A stretch of DNA of 64,000 nucleotides from Planctomycetota bacterium (GCA_016873095.1 VGYC01000010.1:1-64000); one strand, 5' to 3'; positions 10,696 to 19,512 are shown, counted from the first letter of the stretch. A program made the numbers and translations. Notes: a model not told the origin generated them from the sequence alone.

Positions 10696-11310
10696 ATGGC
10701 AATGTCCGATCTCGTACTGGCCATGACCGGAGCGAGCGGTTCTCCTTATGGGACCCGCCTGCTGGAGGTGTTGCTTGCTGCCGGGAGGACGGTTCACCTG
10801 ACGATCAGCCCGGCAGCGGTAGAGGTGCTGGCCCAGGAAACCGAGCGGAAGCTCCGTCTGGACCGCTTCTCCCTGGGAGACTTGCTCGGCGATAGCGCCG
10901 CCAGCGCGAAAGCCGCTCAGGTCCATTACCATCACTACATGGACTTTCGTGCCGGCATCGCCAGCGGCTCCTTTGTGACGGCCGGCATGGTCGTATGTCC
11001 GTGCAGCATGGGCACGGCGTCGGCCATCGCCCACGGCGCCTCGCAAAACCTGATCCATCGCGCCGCGGAAGTGCACCTGAAGGAGCGACGCAAGCTCGTG
11101 CTGGTGCCGCGCGAAACGCCGCTCGGCGTTGTCCAGCTTCGCAACCTGGCGGCCTGTGCCGAGGCAGGTGCCGTCGTCCTGCCGGCCATGCCCGCCTTTT
11201 ACACGCGCCCCAGATCGCTGGACGACATGGTGGCATTCATCGTCGGCCGCATCTGCGATCAGCTCGGCGTCGAGCATGATCTGTTCCCGCGCTGGGGAGC
11301 CTTGATGTAG
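10696..11310 (+). CDS. ubiX: UbiX-family flavin prenyltransferase
   Basis: UbiX joins a dimethylallyl group to reduced FMN to make prenyl-FMN, the cofactor of UbiD-type decarboxylases. The 204-residue protein has the right length and motifs: MTGASGSPYG near residue 10 for the flavin phosphate, the ISPAA segment, VTAGMVVCPCSMGTASAIAHG around residue 95, and LVPRETPL near 138. These are the conserved FMN- and prenyl-phosphate-binding loops. No ubiD gene is present in the window, so its client decarboxylase must lie elsewhere. A second ATG two codons in is equally possible as start. The next gene begins 12 bp downstream, suggesting co-transcription with the PAS-domain gene. Confidence 0.9.
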   Translation: MAMSDLVLAMTGASGSPYGTRLLEVLLAAGRTVHLTISPAAVEVLAQETERKLRLDRFSLGDLLGDSAASAKAAQVHYHHYMDFRAGIASGSFVTAGMVVCPCSMGTASAIAHGASQNLIHRAAEVHLKERRKLVLVPRETPLGVVQLRNLAACAEAGAVVLPAMPAFYTRPRSLDDMVAFIVGRICDQLGVEHDLFPRWGALM

Positions 11311-11322
11311 GCAGTACTGGCC

Positions 11323-11871
11323 ATGCCTGACACAACCGTGCAAGGCATCACGTACCAGATCAACGCCAGGGACGAGATTGTTTTCGTCAGCGATTCCTGG
11401 AACAAGTTCGCCATCGACAACGGCGCGGCCGGCCTTGCCGAAAACGTCCTGGGCCGGTCGCTGTGGGACTTCATCGCCGACCCGACCACCAGGCAACTGT
11501 ATAGCGAACTCCTGGCCCGCGTCCGTGCGGCTCGGCAGGTCAATTTCATGTTTCGCTGCGATGCCCCCGACAAACGCCGGTTCCTGGAGATGTCGATCAT
11601 TCCCGGCCCCGGCGGTACTGTCGAGTTTCGTACGCGCACACTCAAGGAGGAAGCTCGCGAGCCCGTCCCATTGCCGGCCGCCAACGCAAACCCAGCGAAC
11701 CTGCTGCCCATCTGCGATTGGTGTCAGCGCCTGCGCGTCCGCGACATCTGGGCCGAAATCGACGACGCCATTGCATGGCTCCGGCTGTTCGATTCGACGG
11801 AATTGCCCATGTTGTCGCACGGCATCTGCGACGACTGCCTTGATTCGATGCGCAAGAAGCTGGCACCGTAG
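11323..11871 (+). CDS. PAS-domain protein with a C-terminal two-CxxC zinc-ribbon-like motif
   Basis: A protein of 182 residues without membrane segment. Residues 5-110 read as a PAS sensor fold: ITYQINARDEIVFVSDSWNKFA, then VLGRSLWDFIAD, then a FMFRCDAPDKRRFLEMSI strand, the core of many small PAS domains. The C-terminal part has ICDWCQRLR and, 37 residues later, GICDDCL, so two CxxC pairs could bind one zinc. There is no histidine kinase, GGDEF or other output domain, so it may act by binding a partner. It lies 12 bp after ubiX and converges with apt. The link to ubiX is only positional; flavin sensing is a guess. Confidence 0.7.
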   Translation: MPDTTVQGITYQINARDEIVFVSDSWNKFAIDNGAAGLAENVLGRSLWDFIADPTTRQLYSELLARVRAARQVNFMFRCDAPDKRRFLEMSIIPGPGGTVEFRTRTLKEEAREPVPLPAANANPANLLPICDWCQRLRVRDIWAEIDDAIAWLRLFDSTELPMLSHGICDDCLDSMRKKLAP

Positions 11872-11887
11872 GAATCGTGTTCGCTGA

Positions 11888-12400
11888 TCAATAGCGTATG
11901 ACGCTGAAGATTTCGTGCGGTTCGAGCAGCTTGCGGCCGTTGAGAAAGGTCAGTTCCACCAGCACCGCGCAGCCCAGCACGTGTGCGCCCGCCTTCTCGA
12001 CAAGCTGGCAGCCGGCCCGGAGCGTGCCGCCGGTGGCGAGCAGGTCGTCGATGACCAGGACACGGGCGCCGGGCGCGAAGCCGTCGGCATGAACCTGCAA
12101 CTCCGCGCTACCGTATTCCAGATCGTAACGCATCGAGAAGGTACGAAATGGCAACTTGCCCGGCTTTCGCAATGGCACCAGCGGCACACGCCACTTCAGG
12201 GCCAGCGGCGCGGCGAGCAGAAAGCCACGCGCCTCGGCAGCGGACACCGCATCGGGCAGCCCATCTGCATAGTGCTCGGCGATGATATCCAGCGACCGTT
12301 GAAACGCTTCCGGAGCGGCCAGCAACGGCGTGATGTCCTTGAAAAGTATGCCGGGCTTTGGAAAATCGGGAATGTCACGAATGTACTTGGTGAGATCCAT
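11888..12400 (-). CDS. apt: Adenine phosphoribosyltransferase
   Basis: Apt converts adenine and PRPP to AMP in purine salvage. The 170-residue protein begins MDLTKYIRDIPDFPKPGI, the typical Apt start, which decides the ATG at 12400 over one five codons earlier. It continues with LFKDITPLL, then AAEARGFLLAAPLA (the usual form is ESRGF, so this copy is slightly divergent), LRKPGKLP, and the PRPP-binding motif VLVIDDLLATGGT near residue 122. It is monocistronic, converging with the PAS gene and divergent from a GNAT gene. Confidence 0.95.
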   Translation of the reverse strand: MDLTKYIRDIPDFPKPGILFKDITPLLAAPEAFQRSLDIIAEHYADGLPDAVSAAEARGFLLAAPLALKWRVPLVPLRKPGKLPFRTFSMRYDLEYGSAELQVHADGFAPGARVLVIDDLLATGGTLRAGCQLVEKAGAHVLGCAVLVELTFLNGRKLLEPHEIFSVIRY

Positions 12401-12465
12401 GATGCAGCTTATCATTACGGACTCGCAATTGGCCGGACAACTCGGGTTACGCAGAGGGATCCACC

Positions 12466-12918
12466 ATGATCACGGTGCGCCATGCGATGCCGGCGGACCT
12501 GGATATCGTCGCCGACTTCAATTACCGGATGGCTCAGGAGACCGAGGGCAAGGAACTGGACGCCGCCGTGCTGCGCGCCGGTGTCGAAGCCGGTCTCGCC
12601 GACGCGGACAAGATGACGTACTACCTTGCCCAGGAAGACGGCGCGGTTGTGGGCCAGATGGCGGTCACGCGCGAATGGAGCGACTGGCGCAACGGTTGGT
12701 TCTGGTGGGTGCAGAGCGTGTATGTTCGCCGGCAATCGCGCAGGCAAGGCGTGTTTCGCACGCTCTTGCGGCATGTCGAGCAAGCGGCACGAAGCACGCC
12801 GAGCGTCATCGGCATCCGTCTCTACGTGGACCACGACAATAGCAACGCACAGCAAGTTTACCTGCGCCTGGGGTTCAAGCAAACCGGGTACCTGTTGCTG
12901 GAAAAGTATCCGCTGTGA
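12466..12918 (+). CDS. GNAT family N-acetyltransferase
   Basis: A 150-residue acetyltransferase; the substrate is unknown. MITVRHAMPADLDIVADF is the beta1-alpha1 unit. GWFWWVQSVYVRRQSRRQGVFRTLL holds beta4 and the acetyl-CoA loop (R-R-Q-G-V). VDHDNSNAQQVYLRLGFKQTG is the typical C-terminal end, where the Asn and Tyr often act in catalysis. It is divergent from apt with a 65-bp gap and precedes a transporter gene by 86 bp. The aromatic WWVQSVYV strand is characteristic of this GNAT subgroup. Confidence 0.88.
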   Translation: MITVRHAMPADLDIVADFNYRMAQETEGKELDAAVLRAGVEAGLADADKMTYYLAQEDGAVVGQMAVTREWSDWRNGWFWWVQSVYVRRQSRRQGVFRTLLRHVEQAARSTPSVIGIRLYVDHDNSNAQQVYLRLGFKQTGYLLLEKYPL

Positions 12919-13004
12919 GACCGTTGTGAGACGATTTTCTGGTGCAGGCCGCGCTCCGGTCCGAATGTTCGGCGTCGCGGCCGAGCATCTTGTCGAGGAG
13001 TGTG

Positions 13005-14564
13005 ATGGGCGAAGTTTACTGGGGCGGCGTGGCGGCAGTGGCGATCCTGTTCGCCCTGTTCCTCGTCGTTGGCTGGCTGGCGTCGCGCAAGGTGCGCCAA
13101 GGCAGCGCCAGCGACATGCTGGTCGCCGGTCGAAACATGCCCCTGTGGATCGCCACTCTCACCATGACCGCCACATGGGTGGACGGTGACTACCTGCTCG
13201 GCACCGTGGAGGGGACGCGATCCAGCCTCGCCAGCGGTATCCAGGGCGGACTGTGCTTCGGCATCAGCCTGATGCTGGGCGGCATCTTCTTTGCCAAGAC
13301 CATGCGCCGTCTGGAATTCACCACGTTGATCGACCCGTTCGAAGTTCGCTTCGGCAAGCACTGGGCCGCCGTCCTGTTTGTGCCGGCCATGCTCGGCGAG
13401 GTCATCTGGAGCGCGTCGCTGCTGGTTGCCATCGGCGCCACGCTGGCGATCGTTCTCGGTCTCGATCAGGCCACCGCCATCCTGGTTTCTGCCATCGTCG
13501 TCACGACCTACACCGTGATCGGCGGCATGTGGTCGGTTGCCTGGACGGACGCGATTCAGCTCGCCATGATCCCGGTCGGCATGCTGGCAGCGCTGCCGTT
13601 TGCGTTGCCGCTGGTTGGCGGTCTCGAAGGTTGCTTTGCCGGCTACCAGGAGAAACTTGGACTGGCCGCCCAGCTGATCCCACCTATCGACAGCCGCGAT
13701 GCCTACTGGACGGTGCCGAAGAGCTCTGCCTGGTGGGATCTCTCCGTCATGCTCATGCTCGGCGGCATTCCGTGGAATTGCTACTTCCAGCGCGTTCTGT
13801 CCTGCCAGACCCCCACCAAGGCGCGCTGGCACTCCATCCTGGCCAGCGTCCTGACCATCGCACTGACGCTGCCGCCGTTGCTGCTCGGCATGGCTTCGCT
13901 CAACCTGCCGTGGACAGCGGAGCAACAAGCTTTGCTGCATCGACAACCATCGTTGACGTTACCCCTGATCCTGCGCGAGATGACTCCGACCATCATCGGC
14001 ATGCTGGGAATGGCAGCGGTTGTCGGGGCTGTGACCTCCAGCTACAGTGCGTCCATCCTCTCCGCCGGCGGCATGTTCAGCTGGAACGTCTATCGCCGCC
14101 TGCTGGCGCCGCAAGCCTCGCCCAGCGCCATGCAGTGGGCCATCCGTCTGTCCATCGCCGTCTGGAGCCTCGGCGCCGTCGTGCTGGCGCTGCGCGTCGG
14201 CAGCGTCCAGCGATTGTGGTTCTTCTGCGCCGAACTGATCTTCGTGCTGCTGTTTCCGCAGCTGCTCATGGCTTTGTTTGATCCGAAGGCCAATCGCATC
14301 GGCTCCATCACGGCCTTCGTCGTGTCGTTGATCCTGCGCTTCGGCGGCGGCGAGCCGGTGTTCGGACTGCCGGCCTTCATCCCGTATCCGGAGTTGCTCG
14401 CGTCCTGGCTTCCCGGCTCCCCGGCCGAGTGGTATGACAACAACGGTAGCGTCCTGTTGCCGGTCCGAATCCTGTCGGCCACGGCAGGTGTGATTCTTCT
14501 GCCCGTGGTCTCACGCCTCACAAATCGTCTGGACCTGCCAAGGGAATTGCGGAAGATTGATTGA
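13005..14564 (+). CDS. Sodium:solute symporter, SLC5 family, similar to choline-transporter-like members
   Basis: A polytopic inner-membrane carrier of 519 residues with about 13 hydrophobic helices, the size of SLC5 transporters. Family features include the SASDMLVAGRNMPLWIA region after helix 1, TATWVDGDYLLGTVEG in helix 2 (the discontinuous sodium-site helix), VIGGMWSVAWTDAIQ and VVGAVTSSYSASILSAGGMFSWN. The TWVDGDYL stretch resembles high-affinity choline transporter-type members more than proline or glucose symporters, but the substrate is not certain. The ATG at 13005 is chosen because GAGGAG lies upstream and helix 1 follows at once; an upstream frame extension lacks membrane character. 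The gene is followed after 33 bp by a sulfurtransferase gene in the same direction. Confidence 0.88.
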   Translation: MGEVYWGGVAAVAILFALFLVVGWLASRKVRQGSASDMLVAGRNMPLWIATLTMTATWVDGDYLLGTVEGTRSSLASGIQGGLCFGISLMLGGIFFAKTMRRLEFTTLIDPFEVRFGKHWAAVLFVPAMLGEVIWSASLLVAIGATLAIVLGLDQATAILVSAIVVTTYTVIGGMWSVAWTDAIQLAMIPVGMLAALPFALPLVGGLEGCFAGYQEKLGLAAQLIPPIDSRDAYWTVPKSSAWWDLSVMLMLGGIPWNCYFQRVLSCQTPTKARWHSILASVLTIALTLPPLLLGMASLNLPWTAEQQALLHRQPSLTLPLILREMTPTIIGMLGMAAVVGAVTSSYSASILSAGGMFSWNVYRRLLAPQASPSAMQWAIRLSIAVWSLGAVVLALRVGSVQRLWFFCAELIFVLLFPQLLMALFDPKANRIGSITAFVVSLILRFGGGEPVFGLPAFIPYPELLASWLPGSPAEWYDNNGSVLLPVRILSATAGVILLPVVSRLTNRLDLPRELRKID

Positions 14565-14597
14565 ATCAGGAAGCATGAGTCAAGAAAGGGGTTCGCG

Positions 14598-15452
14598 ATG
14601 TGCTTGATGCATCTGCTCTTGTCGGTGGCGTTGACGGGAACGGCTGACTATCCGCGCAAGGAATTGTTGATCGAGCCGGCGGATCTGGCCAGGATGCCCG
14701 GACAGTTCCTGGTCCTCGATGTCCGTGCGAAGCCCAGGTACCTTCAAGGCCACATTCCCAATTCCGTCTGGATCGATGCCGAACTCTGGAGCCAGTCATT
14801 TGCCAGGCACCAGGATCCCGGCAAGTGGGCCATGTTGCTGGGCGGCGCGGGCATCGACCCCGGCAAGCGCATCGTCATTTATGACGCCGCTCTTGCCAAG
14901 GATGCGGCCCGCATCTGGTGGATCTTGCGCTACTGGGGTTGCGAGGACGTGCGCCTACTCAACGGCGGCTGGCCGGGCTGGCTCGACCGTGAGTTGCCGG
15001 TCGACAAGGAGCCGGCGACGCCGGCGAAGCTGAAGATCGAGCTGGGCAAGGCGCGCAGCCGCCTGTTCGCGACCAAGCAGTCCGTGCTGGACGCGCTCAA
15101 GGAAAAGAAGACGCAGCTAATCGACGCCCGCTCGGCGGCAGAACATTGCGGCGCTGCCAAGCTGGCCAGGAGAGGCGGCGGCATCCCGGGGGCCATCCAC
15201 CTGGAGTGGAGCGACCTCGTTGACAAGAAGACGCAGCGTTTCAAGGGACCCGATGAACTGCTCCGCATCTTCAAGACAGCGGGCATCGACCTGGCCGCGC
15301 CGGCAATCGCCCATTGTCAGTCGGGCGGCCGTTCGTCCGTGATGGCCTTTGCCATGGAACTCATGGGCGCCGGCAACGTCGCCAACTACTACCGCGGCTG
15401 GTCCGAATGGGGCAACGCCGAGGACACACCGGTGGTCGTGCCAAAGAAGTAG
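14598..15452 (+). CDS. Exported two-domain sulfurtransferase (rhodanese family)
   Basis: A 284-residue protein with two rhodanese domains, as in thiosulfate and 3-mercaptopyruvate sulfurtransferases. Residues 1-17 are hydrophobic and end in a TGTA-like sequence, which suggests a signal peptide. The N-terminal inactive domain has FLVLDVRAKPRYLQGHIPNSVWID (about residues 35-58) and VRLLNGGWPGW. The C-terminal domain carries the active-site loop HCQSGGRSS around residue 238, whose Cys accepts sulfane sulfur and whose Arg fits a rhodanese loop. GGWSEWG-type ends are typical. The physiological donor is not evident. AAAGGGG lies upstream of the ATG. Confidence 0.88.
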   Translation: MCLMHLLLSVALTGTADYPRKELLIEPADLARMPGQFLVLDVRAKPRYLQGHIPNSVWIDAELWSQSFARHQDPGKWAMLLGGAGIDPGKRIVIYDAALAKDAARIWWILRYWGCEDVRLLNGGWPGWLDRELPVDKEPATPAKLKIELGKARSRLFATKQSVLDALKEKKTQLIDARSAAEHCGAAKLARRGGGIPGAIHLEWSDLVDKKTQRFKGPDELLRIFKTAGIDLAAPAIAHCQSGGRSSVMAFAMELMGAGNVANYYRGWSEWGNAEDTPVVVPKK

Positions 15453-15460
15453 CGACGCAG

Positions 15461-15739
15461 CTATCGGACCGGAACGCGCCGAGCCGCCGTCTGGACAGCG
15501 GACTCGCTTCCTCGCCGTCTCTCTGTCGTGGCCTCCACGTTCGCCATCATGCATACCCGCGCCGCAACCGCCACTTTCAGCAGGTGGATACCGCCGCGGA
15601 AAATGATGAAGCCGATGAACGACAGCATCCCGGCCTGGATGATGCGGTCGGACAGCATCAGTGCAAGCGTGAGGTAAAAAACAAACAGCCCGAGGACAAC
15701 GAGCGCCCAGCCGGCCAGCTCGCGAAACCAGAATCTCAT
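15461..15739 (-). CDS. Small membrane protein coupled to the DUF58 operon
   Basis: A protein of 92 residues with two hydrophobic helices (about residues 9-29, LAGWALVVLGLFVFYLTLAL, and 34-55, IQAGMLSFIGFIIFRGGIHLL) and a basic, probably cytoplasmic C-terminus. Its ATG overlaps the stop of the preceding gene in an ATGA arrangement, so the two are translationally coupled. I recognise no family. Co-occurrence with a DUF58 protein suggests a role in the same membrane assembly. Its stop lies only 8 bp from the convergent sulfurtransferase gene. Confidence 0.65.
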   Translation of the reverse strand: MRFWFRELAGWALVVLGLFVFYLTLALMLSDRIIQAGMLSFIGFIIFRGGIHLLKVAVAARVCMMANVEATTERRRGSESAVQTAARRVPVR

Positions 15740-16524
15740 GTGCCGCCTCCCTTGCTATCCTTGATTCGTCGCCACGCCAGCCAGCGGCTGATACGGCGTT
15801 GCTCGCGGCGGGTTTCCTTCCAGAGAATGTCTTGCAGCACCAGGCCGGCGATGGCGGGAGCATCTTGTCGTCGCCGCCAGTAGGCCAGCAGTGCTCGCGT
15901 CAGCAGCAGCGCCGTGCCGACGGCCCAGACGGCGACCAGCAAGCGGGCCGGGCCCGGCCGCCAGCCTTGCAGGTCCGGCGGGAAGCGCAGCCACGTCCAC
16001 GCCAGGTGCGCCGACAATGCCCAGATCGGCAAGCTGATCACCAGGAGAGTGATCTCCAGGCGCGTCACCTGCTCGGCGGGCCGGCGCTGGGGCAGGATCG
16101 GCCCGGAGCGCCTGGGCCATCTCTCCGCGTATTCTCGGCGGCGGCGGTCCACCGGCAAGATGTTCTGCACCAGGCCTTGCCAGCGGTAATGGCACACAAC
16201 ATAGCCGAGCGCGGCCAGAGCGAAGAAGATCTCATCTGCCTGAATGCCGCCGCGGTCGCCGAGCCACGGTACGCCCAGCCGGCGCGCGCTGAACTGCTTG
16301 AAAAGCTGCAAGCAGGCGATGGCAATCAGCAGCAGGATCGGCAGCAGCCGGCCGGGCGATAGCACCCCCAGCGAGCCGACCAGGAACAGCAACAAGCTGA
16401 GAATCAGCGCGCCTTGCTGCAGGTCGGCGAGAAACATGGCGCCCAGAAAGAGCCCGCACAGTGCCTGATACTGGCGGGCGCCCGGCGACGCCCTGGCAGC
16501 TTTGACCGCAGCCGCCTCGCTCAT
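15736..16524 (-). CDS. Polytopic membrane protein coupled to the DUF58 gene
   Basis: A 262-residue membrane protein, family not recognised. Hydrophobic segments lie at about residues 22-42 (ALCGLFLGAMFLADLQQGAL), 40-72 (two close helices through LLLFLVGSLGVLSPGRLLPILLLIAIACL), 98-112 (FFALAALGYVVCHY), 158-178 (LLVISLPIWALSAHLAW) and 192-212. The loops are rich in Arg. Its ATG overlaps the DUF58 stop codon (ATGA), and its own stop overlaps the next start, so three proteins are made from one coupled message. It might anchor or complement the DUF58 protein. Confidence 0.7.
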   Translation of the reverse strand: MSEAAAVKAARASPGARQYQALCGLFLGAMFLADLQQGALILSLLLFLVGSLGVLSPGRLLPILLLIAIACLQLFKQFSARRLGVPWLGDRGGIQADEIFFALAALGYVVCHYRWQGLVQNILPVDRRRREYAERWPRRSGPILPQRRPAEQVTRLEITLLVISLPIWALSAHLAWTWLRFPPDLQGWRPGPARLLVAVWAVGTALLLTRALLAYWRRRQDAPAIAGLVLQDILWKETRREQRRISRWLAWRRIKDSKGGGT

Positions 16525-18395
16525 GTCGGCACTCCTCGCTCCAGGGTGCGGAGCCGCTCGAGGCGTGCGAGAATCAGCGCCGTGGCATCGTCATCGGCCG
16601 CGCACAGCACCGGCACGCCGAGCTTGCCGAACGAGCGGCGCACGCCGGCGAACGCCCGGTGCAGGCGCAGCACGGTCGCCTTGCGCGCCATGGCTTGCAC
16701 CGTCGTCGATCGCATGAACCTGGCCAGCTCGCCTGGAAACCGGTCCTCGGCGACGACGGCACGAATGTCGCGCGGCGGCAAGGGAAAATCTCTCGGCCAC
16801 GGGCACACCACCAGCACCTGATGATGCCGGGCCAGCGCCACTTTCACCGCCGCCAGCAGCTTGCCGAGCTGATCATCAAGCTCCAGCACATCGACCGCCA
16901 GCACGAAAAGCTCGTTGTCGCGTCCGCGGCCGACGGCGCGCAGCAAGGTCCTGGCCAGAATGTCGAGCTTGCCGGCAGCAGCGAATTGATACCGACCGCA
17001 TGTGTCATAGTACGTCAACGGCGCCGAGATCTGATGCTCGGCCAGAAAGCGCTGCGCCTGGCAGGCGAAAAGGGCGTCATCCTCGAGCAGCATCGCCAGC
17101 CCGCCGGGGGCCAGGCCGTAGCGTACCGAGAAGAACGCCGAGAGCAACTTCCGCCGGCGGTAACTCTGATGGTCCGGCGGCCAGTAGCGCGCCGCCAGAT
17201 CGCGCAGGCCAGCCAGCAACCGCAACGCCAGCGAGCGCAGCGGCCGCGACCAGCGGACGCCGCGGGAATAGCGCGAATGACGCCGGGCATAGGCCGGGTG
17301 CGGCGACCACCACGGCAGCCAGAACGGAAAGGCATTGTTGTCCGGGCCGAGAAACTCCGGATACAGATCCTGGACCGCGCCGAACGCCAGCGGCAAGAGC
17401 AGGCTAACCGGTACATCGTCGGCGGACGGCATCTCGGCTGCTGCTTCCGCCAGGGTATTCATGACTTCCGCCATGTGCCGCACGCCGCGTGCCGGGCGAA
17501 GATAGCGAACACTCTTCTCGTCGAACAGGCATAGCCCCGTAAGGTCCTTGCGGCCGGCGCTGGCCTGCGCGACCGCGGAGGCAATGTCTACCAGCCGCGA
17601 CAGGCCGTTGCTGCCCGGTCCGCCCACACGCACGGAATGTGAGCGATCGACGAACAGCGTGCAGCGTACCGGCACTTCGCTCTCGAACTCCTTGGTCATG
17701 AGCCGGTCGCGGCGCGCAGACGCCTTCCAGGCAATCATCTTGGGTGGATCGCCCGGTAAATACTCGCGCAAGTCGAGTAGCTCGCTTCCCGTCCCCGGCC
17801 GACGATGGGCGTGATGCCCCAGGAGCGGCAATTGGTTGTGACGCTTCACGCCCGCAAGCCGGCCCCGCGCGTCGGCAAGGGCCGGCAACACGCGCAACGT
17901 GCTGCCGTCGCGAATGAACATCACGTGCACGAAGAAACCCTGCAGATCGCTGACCGTCAGCCGGACGCCATCAAAGCGGACCACGCCGCAGGCGCCGCAG
18001 CGAGCCAGGTAGCTGATCTCGAGCGGCTGATCGCCGGGCACCGGGCCGCCCTTCTCCGCGCTGCCGCGCAAGACGTCGGCAAGTGGCGGCACACGATCCA
18101 CCGCCTGGACAAACGGCAACCGCCAAGGACTGGTATTGATGGCGCGGACGCGCACGTTGAACCTGCGGTTGGCCCACAGACTCTCGGCCATGCCATGCTT
18201 GTACCGGACCAGCCGTTCGATGCGAATCTTGCCGTCGATCAGCCGCAGGCGGACGGCAAACCAGAACCATTGCGCCAGGAACCAACCCAGCAATGTGCAA
18301 CCCGCCAGCGACAGCAATGGATTGCCAGCCGTTAATCCCAGACCCGCCAGCAGCAGGATTGCAACGAGAAACCACCAGCCACGCAGGGTCAGCAC
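16521..18395 (-). CDS. DUF58 domain protein (vWA-like), long form
   Basis: A 624-residue protein, longer than the 300-450 residues usual for DUF58. Two hydrophobic helices at about residues 8-24 and 28-47 anchor it, as in most DUF58 proteins. The signature is LDLREYLPGDPPKMIAWKASARRDRLMTKEFE around residues 205-240, followed by CTLFVDRSHSVRVG, a degenerate form of the vWA metal-site DxSxS motif. The extra 250 residues at the C-terminus form a second alpha/beta region (LFVLAVDVLELDD, HQVLVVCPWPRDF) that looks like another vWA-type fold. DUF58 genes are usually beside a MoxR ATPase; none is visible here. The start is GTG; no strong ribosome binding site is seen. It heads a coupled three-gene operon. 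Confidence 0.85.
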   Translation of the reverse strand: MLTLRGWWFLVAILLLAGLGLTAGNPLLSLAGCTLLGWFLAQWFWFAVRLRLIDGKIRIERLVRYKHGMAESLWANRRFNVRVRAINTSPWRLPFVQAVDRVPPLADVLRGSAEKGGPVPGDQPLEISYLARCGACGVVRFDGVRLTVSDLQGFFVHVMFIRDGSTLRVLPALADARGRLAGVKRHNQLPLLGHHAHRRPGTGSELLDLREYLPGDPPKMIAWKASARRDRLMTKEFESEVPVRCTLFVDRSHSVRVGGPGSNGLSRLVDIASAVAQASAGRKDLTGLCLFDEKSVRYLRPARGVRHMAEVMNTLAEAAAEMPSADDVPVSLLLPLAFGAVQDLYPEFLGPDNNAFPFWLPWWSPHPAYARRHSRYSRGVRWSRPLRSLALRLLAGLRDLAARYWPPDHQSYRRRKLLSAFFSVRYGLAPGGLAMLLEDDALFACQAQRFLAEHQISAPLTYYDTCGRYQFAAAGKLDILARTLLRAVGRGRDNELFVLAVDVLELDDQLGKLLAAVKVALARHHQVLVVCPWPRDFPLPPRDIRAVVAEDRFPGELARFMRSTTVQAMARKATVLRLHRAFAGVRRSFGKLGVPVLCAADDDATALILARLERLRTLERGVPT

Positions 18396-18530
18396 GGGTT
18401 AGCTTTCATGATCTTCGAAAGGTGGATGCAGCCATTCACCGCCGATAATCGGCTCCTGGCAATGCTATCGCTGCTACCTTGAGCGAGCAAGGGCAGCCGG
18501 GACTGCACAACGAACGCTTGACGCTGGCCG

Positions 18531-19034
18531 TTACGAGCGGGTCAGACGCTCAATGACTTCGCGATGCTGCGGGTATTCGCGCAGCAACTCGGCGCGTGGC
18601 GGCAACTCGAAATCGGCAAAATCGAAGCCGGGCGCCACCGTGCAGCCGACCAGGGCGAAGGAGGCAGAGTCGCGCAGGCTGGCGCCGAAGAGATCGCCGC
18701 CCGGAACCACCGCTTGCGGCCGCTCCCCCCTGGTAACGTCCTTGCCGAGTGGAATCGCCAGGTATCGCCCGGCGGCATCGATGATGTGAATGTCCAGCGC
18801 CCCGCCGTCATAATGATGCCAGACCTCGTCGGAGCGAATGCGATGCAGGGCGGAGAACTCGTCGCCGTTCAGCAGGAAGTAAATGGCGGTGGAAAACGCC
18901 CGAGCGCCGTTGAACCGCTCCGGCAGGTTGGCGTGTTCGATCAACTCGGTGGCGCGATAGGTCTGCCGATAGTGGCCCCCTTCGGGGTGCGGCGTCAATT
19001 GCAGCTGCTCAATCCAGTCTCTGGCGCTTGCCAT
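18531..19034 (-). CDS. Cupin family protein (DUF985/Cupin_5)
   Basis: A 167-residue soluble protein of the DUF985 cupin group, a beta-barrel sometimes annotated as sugar-epimerase-like; the true substrate is not known. Diagnostic segments are LQLTPHPEGGHYRQTYR near the N-terminus, STAIYFLLNGDEFSALHRIRSDEVWHHYDG (residues 47-76, the first cupin motif) and LVGCTVAPGFDFADFEL at the C-terminus. Length and order fit the family. The gene sits between the DUF58 operon and a SnoaL-like gene, all on the minus strand, with gaps of 135 and 18 bp. Confidence 0.88.
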   Translation of the reverse strand: MASARDWIEQLQLTPHPEGGHYRQTYRATELIEHANLPERFNGARAFSTAIYFLLNGDEFSALHRIRSDEVWHHYDGGALDIHIIDAAGRYLAIPLGKDVTRGERPQAVVPGGDLFGASLRDSASFALVGCTVAPGFDFADFELPPRAELLREYPQHREVIERLTRS

Positions 19035-19052
19035 CGAGCTTTTCTCCCGATC

Positions 19053-19493
19053 CTACCCGGAAGTATGGTCATGCGTGATGCGCCAGCCGTCGCGCGTTTT
19101 CTTCATAATGAGCGTGAACAGCCCGCTGGCGGTTTCCTTGGGAAGCACGACACGCCAGCGGCCGCGAACCAGCGCCTGGCTGGGGGATAGCACATCGATT
19201 CTCAGATCGCTGAACGCCAGCCGGCCCATGTGCTTGCCTTCGCCCTGGTACTTCTTGCGGTAGCGATCGAATAGGGCGTCCCAGCCGCGCGTCATGTCCT
19301 TGCCGGCGAAAAAAGTCAACTCCGGCGACTTCCAGTAGCCCGCCATGAAGCCGGACAGGTTTCCCTTGTTCCAGGCGGCCACCTGGTCGTCGAGCACCTT
19401 GCGGACGTCTGCGGCGGCGTCCGGCGCGTCCTGGCCAGGCGCCGGGCCATCCGCGATAACCATCAAGATGGCGAGAACGATAAACGCACGCAT
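19053..19493 (-). CDS. Exported SnoaL/DUF4440-like protein
   Basis: A 146-residue protein with an N-terminal signal peptide (MRAFIVLAILMVIADGPAPGQ) and an NTF2-like fold. The motif DVRKVLDDQVAAWNKGNLSGFMAGYW is the usual start of DUF4440/SnoaL-like proteins, followed by GWDALFDRYRKKY, ALVRGRWRV and the closing GWRITHDHTS. No catalytic residues can be named; many such proteins bind small ligands. The ATG at 19493 is chosen because it starts the signal peptide; a longer frame would overlap moaA. Confidence 0.8.
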   Translation of the reverse strand: MRAFIVLAILMVIADGPAPGQDAPDAAADVRKVLDDQVAAWNKGNLSGFMAGYWKSPELTFFAGKDMTRGWDALFDRYRKKYQGEGKHMGRLAFSDLRIDVLSPSQALVRGRWRVVLPKETASGLFTLIMKKTRDGWRITHDHTSG

Positions 19494-19512
19494 GACTTGA
19501 GTTCCTGGTTGC

